From positions 3,836,501 to 3,900,500 of the forward strand of contig JBBCGG010000001.1 in NCBI GenBank assembly GCA_037200525.1: 64,000 bases of DNA, in the 5' to 3' direction. Source of the DNA: Methylocella sp. GTDB lineage: Bacteria > Pseudomonadota > Alphaproteobacteria > Rhizobiales > Beijerinckiaceae. Position 1 is the first letter of the stretch. Each line of letters opens with the position of its first letter. The position numbers were made by a program, and so were the translations under genes. The notes below the pieces were generated by a model, which saw nothing but the letters and a program-made list of their open reading frames with translations, did not search any database and was not told the DNA's origin. This document shows, piece by piece, positions 57,322 through 64,000 of this stretch.

Positions 57322-57354
57322 AGCGGTCGCCCTGGCAGGGGTTGGCCGCTTTTT
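57322..57354 (+). terminator. Plus-strand intrinsic-terminator-like hairpin
   Basis: AGCGGTC and GGCCGCT pair (one G-U), with an inner CCCT/AGGG stem, followed by five T. No plus-strand gene lies close before it. It sits in the 242-bp gap between the AlpA-like gene and the primase and might end a short antisense or regulatory RNA. Confidence 0.5.
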
Positions 57355-57393
57355 GCTTTTGGGATTTGGTGATTGAAAGGCAACTGGCGGATG

Positions 57394-57585
57394 TTAGCCG
57401 GCCAGTATGTTCCTGACGTCCGCGATTGGGATGAGCGCGCGCGCGCCGATCTTGACCCGGCGGAGCTTCCCTTGCTCAAAAAGCGCGTACACGGTGGTCC
57501 GAGATATCCCCAACGCTTTTTGGGTCTGGGGGATCGTCAGGGCCAAAACGCCATCAAAGGCGCTAGAAGTTTTAATCGAATTCAT
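57394..57585 (-). CDS. AlpA/excisionase-like helix-turn-helix protein
   Basis: 63 residues from the ATG at 57585 (MNSIKTSSAFDGVLALTIPQ). The core TQKALGISRTTVYALFEQGKLRRVKIGARALIP is a MerR/excisionase-type winged HTH. Such proteins control integrase or excision in prophages and satellites. The frame is open upstream but that part is not family-like. Confidence 0.85.
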   Translation of the reverse strand: MNSIKTSSAFDGVLALTIPQTQKALGISRTTVYALFEQGKLRRVKIGARALIPIADVRNILAG

Positions 57586-57822
57586 TATAGGATGCCCTTG
57601 CGTGGCCCGAGCGGGCCATGTTGGTGAAGGCGGGGACTCGCGACGCTGCCAAGTGAGGCGGGTCCCCGTCGAACGCGAACATTTGCGAACGCCCAAACAC
57701 TGACGTGCCGTTGCTTTGTCCGCAACAACCCTTCCTGGTTTTCCACCGAAACCGCCCCCTCGGTCCCGTTATTCACAGACCAGCGATACCGCCGGTCTAA
57801 ACTTCCCAGCACCGGGAAGCTC

Positions 57823-58044
57823 TCAGCGACTACTGTTAAGGGATGCAAAAACCTTCTGCGCCGCGTATGTAGCGGCTATGCGCTTATCAAATCTAATCGC
57901 GGGTCCGCACCTCCAGCATCCGGGGAGCACGTCTGCCAGCATACGGACCCGCCTCGGACTCATGTTGAAGAAGGCGGCAGCGTCCCGCTCGTCTCCGAAA
58001 GGATGATTGGCTGTGGCCTTGCGGGATAGTTCAGCGATTGTCAT
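57823..58044 (-). CDS. Small DNA-binding-like island protein (73 aa)
   Basis: Its start overlaps the stop of the 271-residue gene (ATGA). Sequence DERDAAAFFNMSPRRVRMLADVLPG suggests a helix-turn-helix, and the end is Ala/Lys-rich. Possibly a regulator or excision helper. No firm family. The following 57586-57822 stretch holds no gene I can support. Confidence 0.55.
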   Translation of the reverse strand: MTIAELSRKATANHPFGDERDAAAFFNMSPRRVRMLADVLPGCWRCGPAIRFDKRIAATYAAQKVFASLNSSR

Positions 58045-58856
58045 TCGCGCTCTCCATAGACAGTCGTCAGAATTGCAATTTGCTGCTCGTAAATCGTCAT
58101 GGCGTCATCGCTGTCGTCGGTCAGCAACTCAGGGTCTGGTGAGTCTGGTCTGATTTCCATCCCGGCCTCCCGAAGCGCCGCGAGCCCCGCAAGGGCAATT
58201 ATCTCGTCGGCGTCGGCATCAAGGGCGCGTTCGTCCACGCATAATCGCCGCACGAAACTCAACCCGGATTTGCCAACGGCATTGGTGATGATTGCTTCAG
58301 CTCGGTCCACCGGGTCCCGCAGCCTTTTCAGCTTACAGTGACCGCTCCGTGCCAATTGTTCGGCGCGGCGCGCTGTTGCTGCCGCTTTGTCAATCAACGG
58401 TCCGTGGTCTAGCGCCACGTATGTGTCGCTCTGCCCCTTCACGCCGATTATTTTGCCCTTGTTATTCGAGACCCAAGCCACGGATGGTCGATGCGCGACC
58501 TTGCTTCCGCAATTGATGTAGTTCGACGCAAGGATAGGCGATGGCGCGCCGATCGCGGCGGACCAAACTCGGACCAGCTCTCCAAAATTGCAGCCGACGA
58601 CCCATAGATGTACCGGCGCCTGATGCTTCCGAACAATGCAGCCCAAGGGCGATTCCACTAACCTATCGGTGTTTCCTCTGCGATGGGGCTGCGCTAGCAC
58701 CCGCGCCATTGGCGCGACCTCAGCGGCTCGCTTTTCCCGCTCGGCAACAGTTGGCTTCACGAGCCTGCCGTTGGCGTACCGGGCGCGCCCTTTCATGCGC
58801 GGGCGCCCTCGTCGCTTTTTTCCTTGACGGCGCGGGCCGTTGGTCGTATCCAGCAT
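58041..58856 (-). CDS. Island protein of unknown function (271 aa)
   Basis: The N-terminus is strongly basic (GPRRQGKKRRGRPRMKGRARY, AT-hook-like GRPRMKGR). The middle has IVRKHQAPVHLWVVGCNFGELV and the C-terminus is acidic (DELLT-type, DSDDAMTIYEQQI). It may bind DNA. It is co-transcribed with the 73-residue gene. No family recognised. The 241-bp gap 58857-59097 to the integrase is lower in GC and empty. Confidence 0.6.
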   Translation of the reverse strand: MLDTTNGPRRQGKKRRGRPRMKGRARYANGRLVKPTVAEREKRAAEVAPMARVLAQPHRRGNTDRLVESPLGCIVRKHQAPVHLWVVGCNFGELVRVWSAAIGAPSPILASNYINCGSKVAHRPSVAWVSNNKGKIIGVKGQSDTYVALDHGPLIDKAAATARRAEQLARSGHCKLKRLRDPVDRAEAIITNAVGKSGLSFVRRLCVDERALDADADEIIALAGLAALREAGMEIRPDSPDPELLTDDSDDAMTIYEQQIAILTTVYGERE

Positions 58857-59097
58857 CAGTGCCTCGGGTGGAAGAGGAACGGGGTTGGTTGGGGCAAATC
58901 AACTCCCCTCATATGTTATTTTAGCATAGTACTGGTCACGCTCGCGCTTATTAGAGCCCAGACTCAGCTTAAGCTATTGAAATTATTGCATAATATATCT
59001 TTTGTATCGGTCCATTTTCGCGAAGCAAAATTCCGAAAAATCGCGCATTTATATGAGCGAATCGCCGTCATCGTGCTGAGGAAATCAAACTGACAAG

Positions 59098-60276
59098 TTA
59101 GCGGTCCGATCGGCCCGTGCAGAAATCTGCCCACGCCTGCATCAACGCCCTGCGCTTCTCCAAAGCATCCCCCCGCCGATATGCGGTTTCGACTGCATTG
59201 CCGACCGAATGCGCCAACGCTGCCTCGGCGACCTCACGCGGGAAATCGGTTTCTTCGCCGACCCAATCACGAAATGTTGACCTAAAACCGTGCACCGATA
59301 CGCCCTCGGCATTGGCGAGCGCAACGCCGCGCGGACGCGACAAGGGCCTGCCGGTGCGCTGACCTGGAAAGACGAATGGACCCGAACGGACTGCTGCTAG
59401 ATCGGCAAGTATCTCAATGGCGCGATCGCTGAGCGGTATTCTGTGCTCCTTGCCCGCCTTCATTCGGCTGGGAGGAATTGTCCAGACACGAGCCTCGACG
59501 TCTATTTCAGTCCATTCCGCGTGCAGCGCCTCGCTCGTTCGGGTTGCGGTCAATATGACGAACTGCAGCGCCAGCGCCGGCAAGCTATCCTTGCTGACCA
59601 GAGAGGCCACGAATTTAGGCACGGCGGCGTAGGCCATCGCGCGATGATGTGGCCGCGCGGATCGCGGGGGAAAAACGTGTTCAAGGTGGCCTCGCCAAAT
59701 CGCAGGATTGTCACCAGCGCGCCAGCGGTTGGCGGCGGCGAAGGACAGCACCGATTCGATACGGCCACGAAGGCGCGACGCTGTTTCCGGCGCCCGCGAC
59801 CAGACCCGCCCTAATGCCGAAATAATGTGAGCGGCGTCGACATCAGCGACAGGCAAATCCAAGAGACTCGGGGCGTGCGAGATCAGTGTCGACTGCCATT
59901 GCTTTCGATATTTATGGCTACGCCAGGCAGCGCCTTTTGCCGCGATCAACGCCTCGACTGCATCGCCAAACGTCTTAACCGCAGCCGGTGCGATACGGGC
60001 ACCACCTGCCGCCCTCTTGGCATCGATGGGGTTAATACCCTTAGAAATCATTGAGCGCCATTCATGAGCCTTCGCGCGAGCGTGGGCTAGCGTGACTGTA
60101 GCTGCGGAGCCAAGGCCGCCTTCGCGCTGGCGTCCGTCGAGCATGTAAATGAAGGCCCAGCGTTTCGAGCCATTCTTGCCGATCGCCAAATACAAATTGT
60201 CGCCGTCCGAATACCGCCCTGGCGTGCTCAGCGCCTTAACCGTGAGGGCATCTAAACGCTTCGTTTGTTTCGCCAT
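59098..60276 (-). CDS. Tyrosine integrase (P4-type, DUF4102 N-terminus)
   Basis: Site-specific recombinase of 392 residues from the ATG at 60276 (MAKQTKRLDALTVKALSTPG). The DUF4102 arm-binding domain reads LTVKALSTPGRYSDGDNLYLAI in parts. Catalytic residues are Arg in ILTATRTSEALHAEW, the HxxR of VHGFRSTFRDW, and His/Tyr in ALAHSVGNAVETAYRR. It lies next to the right att repeat and reads inward, the normal layout. P4-type integrases usually use tRNA genes; here the site is in a glycosyltransferase gene. Confidence 0.95.
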   Translation of the reverse strand: MAKQTKRLDALTVKALSTPGRYSDGDNLYLAIGKNGSKRWAFIYMLDGRQREGGLGSAATVTLAHARAKAHEWRSMISKGINPIDAKRAAGGARIAPAAVKTFGDAVEALIAAKGAAWRSHKYRKQWQSTLISHAPSLLDLPVADVDAAHIISALGRVWSRAPETASRLRGRIESVLSFAAANRWRAGDNPAIWRGHLEHVFPPRSARPHHRAMAYAAVPKFVASLVSKDSLPALALQFVILTATRTSEALHAEWTEIDVEARVWTIPPSRMKAGKEHRIPLSDRAIEILADLAAVRSGPFVFPGQRTGRPLSRPRGVALANAEGVSVHGFRSTFRDWVGEETDFPREVAEAALAHSVGNAVETAYRRGDALEKRRALMQAWADFCTGRSDR

Positions 60277-60392
60277 GGCATGTCCCCAACCATAGAGAAA
60301 ACCATAGTCTGCGAGGTCGCATTCAGCAATACAGGCGTGAACGATTACGGACTTCTTCCACATATATCCCTGCGAAAACAGTCCATTCCAAT

Positions 60393-61988
60393 ATGCTGGC
60401 GAACGCTGTGAAACATTTATTGCGGCGCAAGCAGCGCGGCGAATCGCTGAGAGGGAGGCTCTCCGTCACCACGGCGAAGAACCTGTCGCGATTGGTGCGC
60501 GCCGCCTCGGCGGCGTCGATCGTGCAAGAGGCGAGTTTCGCCCTCCCCGATCTTGACGCCAGTCTTTCCGCCAAAGCCGGCCCCACTCCGGCGCAAGGCC
60601 TTTTCGCCATAATGGTCGTGATCGCCATCGCCGCCTGCGTCGCAGCGCCCGAACCCGCTTCAATGCTGCTGTCGATTGCGGCGAGCTGCCTGTTCCTCGC
60701 CACTGTTTTTCTGCGGCTTTTCGCTGGCGCGGCAAGCCTCGATCACGCAGACGTCCGCCACCCCCCGCGCATAAATGACCGCAATTTGCCGACTTACTCG
60801 ATCGTGATTGCGCTCCATCGCGAAGCGCGGGTTGTCGGCCAGCTTACCGCCGCGCTCGACGCTATCGATTATCCGCGCGCCAAACTCGACATTAAACTCG
60901 TCATCGAAGCGGACGATCACGCGACCCGGCTAGCGCTTGAGGCGCTCGATCTTCCTCCAGTCTATGAAATCATAATAGCCCCGCACGGGCGACCCAGAAC
61001 CAAGCCGCGGGCATCGAACATCGCATTGCCTCTCGTGCGCGGGGAATTCGTCGCGGTGTTCGACGCGGAAGACGCCCCCGCGCCGATGCAATTGCGCGAC
61101 GCCGTCGAGCGATTCCGCCAAGCGCCCGCCGAAGTCGTTTGTTTGCAGGCGCAGCTGTCAATCGACAATATAGAGGACTCCTGGCTGACGCGGCTATTTT
61201 CGATCGAATATGCGGCGCTGTTTGACGTTTTGCACCACGGACTGACTGGACTTGGCGTTCCGCTTCCGCTTGGAGGCTCATCAAATCATTTCCGCACGGA
61301 GGCCTTGCGGGAGATTTGCGGCTGGGACGCCTGGAATGTGACGGAAGACGCCGATCTCGGCCTGCGCCTCACCCGTTTCGGCTATCGTTCGGAGACGTTG
61401 AATTCGAGCACGCAGGAGGAAGCGCCGGCCCGGTTGAAGGCCTGGATGACGCAAAGGCGACGCTGGTCGAAAGGCTGGATGCAGACATTCATCACGCTGA
61501 GCCGGGATCCGGCCCGTCTCATCGCCGAAGTTGGATGGGCTCGGGCGGGCTCACTGCTCTTGTTGATGACGGCGCTGGTCATCTCGCCGCTGCTTTGGCC
61601 GCTTTTGACCGCGCTGATGATCTACGACCTTGCGCGAGTGGGTTTGCCCTCTCCAACCTCCATCTTCGCGTTGGTGGAGACGACGCTATGGCTCTCGGTC
61701 GGGCTCTTTGGAGCGGCCTCAGTGGTGTGGGTAGCTCTGCTTGGCATGAAGCGGCGCAGGCTGCTCGGGCTCTGGATTTTTCTACCGTTGCTCGCGCCTT
61801 ATTATCTGCTGATGTCCGCCGCGGCTTGGGCGGCGCTTTATGACCTCATCATGCGGCCCTATCATTGGCACAAGACGGAGCATGGGCTCGCCAAAAGCTC
61901 GCGCCAGAAAAACCTTGCGGCGGCTGAGCTCGCCGCGGCGATCAAGATCAAAGCAAATTCTGTGGGGGCACCACCGACGCGGCGTTAA
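60393..61988 (+). CDS. Family-2 glycosyltransferase, 3' part with an island-supplied start
   Basis: 531 residues, of which the first nine (MLANAVKHL) come from the island; native sequence begins at the att repeat (LRRKQRGE). Two hydrophobic helices precede the GT2 domain: YSIVIALHREARVVGQL, EADDHATRL, the DxD-like FDAEDAPAP, EDADLGLRLTRFG and the QxxRW box (TQRRRWSKGW). Two to three more helices follow. It looks like a membrane synthase of NrfB/cellulose-synthase type. The N-terminal MshEN-like domain is left at 38487-38922. No good ribosome site precedes the new ATG, so activity is uncertain. Confidence 0.85.
   Translation: MLANAVKHLLRRKQRGESLRGRLSVTTAKNLSRLVRAASAASIVQEASFALPDLDASLSAKAGPTPAQGLFAIMVVIAIAACVAAPEPASMLLSIAASCLFLATVFLRLFAGAASLDHADVRHPPRINDRNLPTYSIVIALHREARVVGQLTAALDAIDYPRAKLDIKLVIEADDHATRLALEALDLPPVYEIIIAPHGRPRTKPRASNIALPLVRGEFVAVFDAEDAPAPMQLRDAVERFRQAPAEVVCLQAQLSIDNIEDSWLTRLFSIEYAALFDVLHHGLTGLGVPLPLGGSSNHFRTEALREICGWDAWNVTEDADLGLRLTRFGYRSETLNSSTQEEAPARLKAWMTQRRRWSKGWMQTFITLSRDPARLIAEVGWARAGSLLLLMTALVISPLLWPLLTALMIYDLARVGLPSPTSIFALVETTLWLSVGLFGAASVVWVALLGMKRRRLLGLWIFLPLLAPYYLLMSAAAWAALYDLIMRPYHWHKTEHGLAKSSRQKNLAAAELAAAIKIKANSVGAPPTRR
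60420..60443 (+). repeat. Right attachment site (attR) of the island
   Basis: TTGCGGCGCAAGCAGCGCGG plus CGAA, 23 of 24 bases identical to 38899-38922. It keeps the reading phase of the glycosyltransferase. Confidence 0.8.
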
Positions 61989-62029
61989 ATATGGTCTTGG
62001 AAGTCGCCAACTTTCGGAGAAAGTCATGT

Positions 62030-62728
62030 TCAGCGCGGCTTTGCCGAGCCTCCGCCGAGCAGGTCCGGCCGGCGTTCGCGGGTAATCCGCAGCGCTTCGG
62101 CTTTGCGCCATGCCTTGATCTTGGCGTGGTCGCCGGAAAGTAGGATCTGTGGAATTTCTCGCCCCTCCCATTCGCGCGGGCGCGTGAAATGCGGATATTC
62201 GAGCAGTCCAGCCTCAAAGCTTTCATCGATGCCGGAGGCTTCCTTACCCATTACTCCAGGCAGAAGCCGAACGCAGGCGTCGAGCACGACCATCGCGGCG
62301 ATTTCACCACCCGATAAAACATAGTCGCCGATGGACACCTCTTCGAGACGCCGCCCTTCGATCACCCGCTCGTCAACCCCCTCGAAGCGCCCGCAGATCA
62401 GCACAACGCCCTCTCCGGCGGCGAGCGATCGCGCGCGGGATTGGGTGAGAGCTTGGCCGCGCGGACTGAGCAGCAGACGCGGACGAGCATCCAGAGGTTC
62501 AAGTCCAGCGTCGAGCGCCGCGCCCAAGACGTCAGCGCGAATGACCATCCCAGGGCCCCCGCCGGCCGGCGTATCGTCTACGGCGCGATGACGGCCGAGC
62601 CCCTGCTCGCGAATGTCGTGGACGCCAAGCGCCCAAACATCGCGCGCGAGCGCCTCACCGGCCAGCGAAACGCCGAGCGGCCCCGGAAACATCTCCGGAA
62701 AGAGGGTAAAAACCGTCGCGCGCCACAT
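62030..62728 (-). CDS. trmD: tRNA (guanine-37-N1)-methyltransferase
   Basis: SPOUT methyltransferase that prevents frameshifting by modifying G37. Signatures are [40 protein letters not shown] and [11 protein letters not shown]. The length of 232 residues is normal. It lies 3 bp after rimM and converges with the glycosyltransferase. Confidence 0.97.
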   Translation of the reverse strand: MWRATVFTLFPEMFPGPLGVSLAGEALARDVWALGVHDIREQGLGRHRAVDDTPAGGGPGMVIRADVLGAALDAGLEPLDARPRLLLSPRGQALTQSRARSLAAGEGVVLICGRFEGVDERVIEGRRLEEVSIGDYVLSGGEIAAMVVLDACVRLLPGVMGKEASGIDESFEAGLLEYPHFTRPREWEGREIPQILLSGDHAKIKAWRKAEALRITRERRPDLLGGGSAKPR

Positions 62729-62731
62729 TGA

Positions 62732-63325
62732 TCAGATCTCGTCCGGCGAAGGCTTCGTCTGCTCGGGGCGATGCTGGGATTCGTCCGCTTTTTCGGAAAA
62801 GAGCTCCGCCTCGATCTCGACAGGCGGCGCGACGATAAGCCGACCGCCCTTTATGTCGATCTCGGGAACGACAGCTTTAGCGAAAGGCAAAAGCAGCGCT
62901 TCGCCGCCACCCTCCGGCGCAATCTCCAAAATGTCGCCGGCGCCGAAATTGAGAACGTTGGTCACCCGGCCGATGGATTCGCCGCTCTTCCGCACAGCCG
63001 CGAGTCCGATCAGATCGGCAAGATAAAACTCATCCTCGTCGGTTTTTGGCAGGCAATCGCGCGGCAAAAATAGCTGGAGATTGGTCAGGCTTTCGGCGGC
63101 GGTGCGATCCTCGATTCCGACAATCCTCGCGACGAATACATTGTCTTTCACATGGCGCAGGGTTTTGATCGAAAAGCGCCGGACGCCGCTCGCATCGGTC
63201 AGAGGCTCATAGCTGGCGATTGCGTTCGGGACGTCAGTGAAGGATTGCAGTCGCAAGTCGCCCTTGAGGCCATGCGGGGCTCCAAAACGGCCAACGAGAA
63301 TGCGTTCGCCGCCATGGGCCGCCAT
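62732..63325 (-). CDS. rimM: Ribosome maturation factor RimM
   Basis: Helps 16S rRNA processing by binding protein S19. The N-terminal domain reads ILVGRFGAPHGLKGDLRLQS; the PRC-barrel domain holds EFYLADLIGL and the LLLPFAKAVVPEID segment. It has 197 residues with an acidic tail. It starts 3 bp after the aminotransferase stop, so the three genes form one operon. Confidence 0.96.
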   Translation of the reverse strand: MAAHGGERILVGRFGAPHGLKGDLRLQSFTDVPNAIASYEPLTDASGVRRFSIKTLRHVKDNVFVARIVGIEDRTAAESLTNLQLFLPRDCLPKTDEDEFYLADLIGLAAVRKSGESIGRVTNVLNFGAGDILEIAPEGGGEALLLPFAKAVVPEIDIKGGRLIVAPPVEIEAELFSEKADESQHRPEQTKPSPDEI

Positions 63326-63328
63326 ACG

Positions 63329-64000
63329 CTATTTCGCCGCCCGCGCCTTAAGCGCATGGTCGGCCAGCGTCTTGCCGAGCGACCAGACCGCCCCCGGCAC
63401 GCGATGACTGTCGGCGATGACGCTGTCGAACGCGCGTTCGATCCAGTCGCAATCCGCATCATTGATGACCAACGTTGGCAGCAGCTTGACCGTATGATTG
63501 GCGTGTCCCGCCACCTGCGCGAGAATCTTGTGATCCTTGAACAGGGGGATAGTGATGAGCTGGCAGAACAAGCCGGGATTGACGGCCTCGAGCAGGCTCC
63601 AAGACGCCTTAAGCTTCAGGGAGCGCGGAGGCCCGAATTCGACGCCGATCATCAGGCCTTTGCCGCGCACGGATTTGACCAGCTCGTAGCGCTCAGCCAT
63701 CCCCTTGAAAGTTTTCAACAGTCGAGCCCCGGTGCGCTCCGCGTTGCGGATGAGGCCGTCGGCGTCGATGACTTCGAGGGTCGCGAGTCCAGCCGCCATG
63801 GCGAGATCATTCTTCGCGAATGTCGAGCCATGCACGACAGCGCGGTCCATGCGGTTGAATACTTTGCCGAACACATGCTTACGGGTCAGGACCGCGCCGA
63901 CCGGCACATGGCCGCCCGACAGCGCCTTGGAGAGGAGCACCATATCGGGCTCGACGCCCCAATGTTCAATCGCCAGAAAACGCCCGGTGCGGCCAAGCCC
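63329..64000 (-). CDS. Class-III aminotransferase, partial (HpnO-like)
   Basis: The 5' end lies outside the window; 223 C-terminal residues are seen, starting GLGRTGRFLAIEHWGVEPD. The PLP-lysine is in LLSKALSGGHVPVGAV, and HGSTFAKNDLAMAAGLATLEVI is the phosphate-binding region. The C-terminus (CQLITIPLFKDHKILAQVAG, WSLGKTLADHALKARAAK) resembles aminotransferases tied to hopanoid synthesis (HpnO, aminobacteriohopanetriol) in Rhizobiales. That subfamily is recalled from memory and is not certain. Confidence 0.8.
   Translation of the reverse strand, partial: GLGRTGRFLAIEHWGVEPDMVLLSKALSGGHVPVGAVLTRKHVFGKVFNRMDRAVVHGSTFAKNDLAMAAGLATLEVIDADGLIRNAERTGARLLKTFKGMAERYELVKSVRGKGLMIGVEFGPPRSLKLKASWSLLEAVNPGLFCQLITIPLFKDHKILAQVAGHANHTVKLLPTLVINDADCDWIERAFDSVIADSHRVPGAVWSLGKTLADHALKARAAK

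Larger units (their letters stand above)
38899..60443. mobile_element. Integrated island (defective prophage or satellite-like)
   Basis: About 21.5 kb between 24-bp direct repeats (one mismatch). A tyrosine integrase gene lies 144 bp inside the right end. The content runs from cargo genes on the left (unknown genes, XRE regulator, aldo/keto reductase, secreted phosphoesterase) through virion-type genes and terminase to primase, helicase, AlpA-like regulator and integrase on the right. No portal, major capsid, tail tube, tape measure or lysis gene is recognised. Three IS5-family insertions and several frameshifts are present. The target is a protein gene (glycosyltransferase), not a tRNA. Confidence 0.85.

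Overview
The window is a GC-rich chromosomal segment of an alphaproteobacterium, most likely from the order Hyphomicrobiales (Rhizobiales). The split Nuo subunits in the order A-B-C-D-E-F-G-H-I-J, the lon/clpX/clpP/tig block, TrmFO, and the miaB-phoH-ybeY-corC run all fit that group. The protein sequences feel closest to the Beijerinckiaceae/Methylocystaceae, but this is an impression and no methane or methanol oxidation gene is present to confirm it.

Layout. 1-9.8 kb holds the NADH:quinone oxidoreductase (complex I) operon on the minus strand. 9.9-10.4 kb has tRNA-Asp and tRNA-Val. 10.5-17.3 kb is a protein quality-control block (lon, clpX, clpP, tig), in which tig is broken by a one-base homopolymer indel; tRNA-Leu follows. 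17.8-23.2 kb has a multicopper-oxidase-fold protein that has lost nearly all copper ligands, trmFO, a YqeB-like protein, ubiA and a small exported protein. 23.388-27.638 kb is a complete IS1595-type transposon with terminal inverted repeats and a perfect 8-bp target duplication. It carries four passenger genes, one of them a DUF3800 protein, and has itself been hit by an IS3/IS407-type element. 27.7-37.7 kb returns to core genes: rsmE, a NifU-like protein, tsaB, rimI, miaB, phoH, ybeY, corC, a TetR regulator with a candidate operator, and trmB.

38.9-60.44 kb is an integrated island bounded by a 24-bp direct repeat with one mismatch. It lies inside a family-2 glycosyltransferase gene: the 5' third is at 38.49-38.92 kb and the rest at 60.42-61.99 kb, and the two halves rejoin in frame at the repeat. 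The tyrosine integrase gene lies next to the right end. Next to it come two small or unknown genes, an AlpA-like regulator, a Toprim primase, a RepA-like helicase, an SSB-like protein, a small-terminase-like protein, the large terminase, a DUF2213-like protein and a few virion-type genes. No portal, major capsid, tail tube or lysis gene is recognisable. The left part carries cargo: an aldo/keto reductase, a secreted phosphoesterase, an XRE regulator and several unknown genes. Two sequence-matched 864-bp IS427-type copies in opposite orientation interrupt the terminase and the primase; a third IS5-type element clips the end of the SSB-like gene. A 117-bp cluster of twelve GGGAC/GTCCC motifs lies between the helicase and SSB-like genes and may be an origin or protein-binding array.

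60.4-64 kb returns to core genes: the 3' glycosyltransferase part, trmD, rimM and the 3' part of a class-III aminotransferase (HpnO-like). Across the window at least eight genes need a one-base correction to read through, mostly in homopolymers. This suggests either assembly errors or active decay and should be settled before calling pseudogenes.
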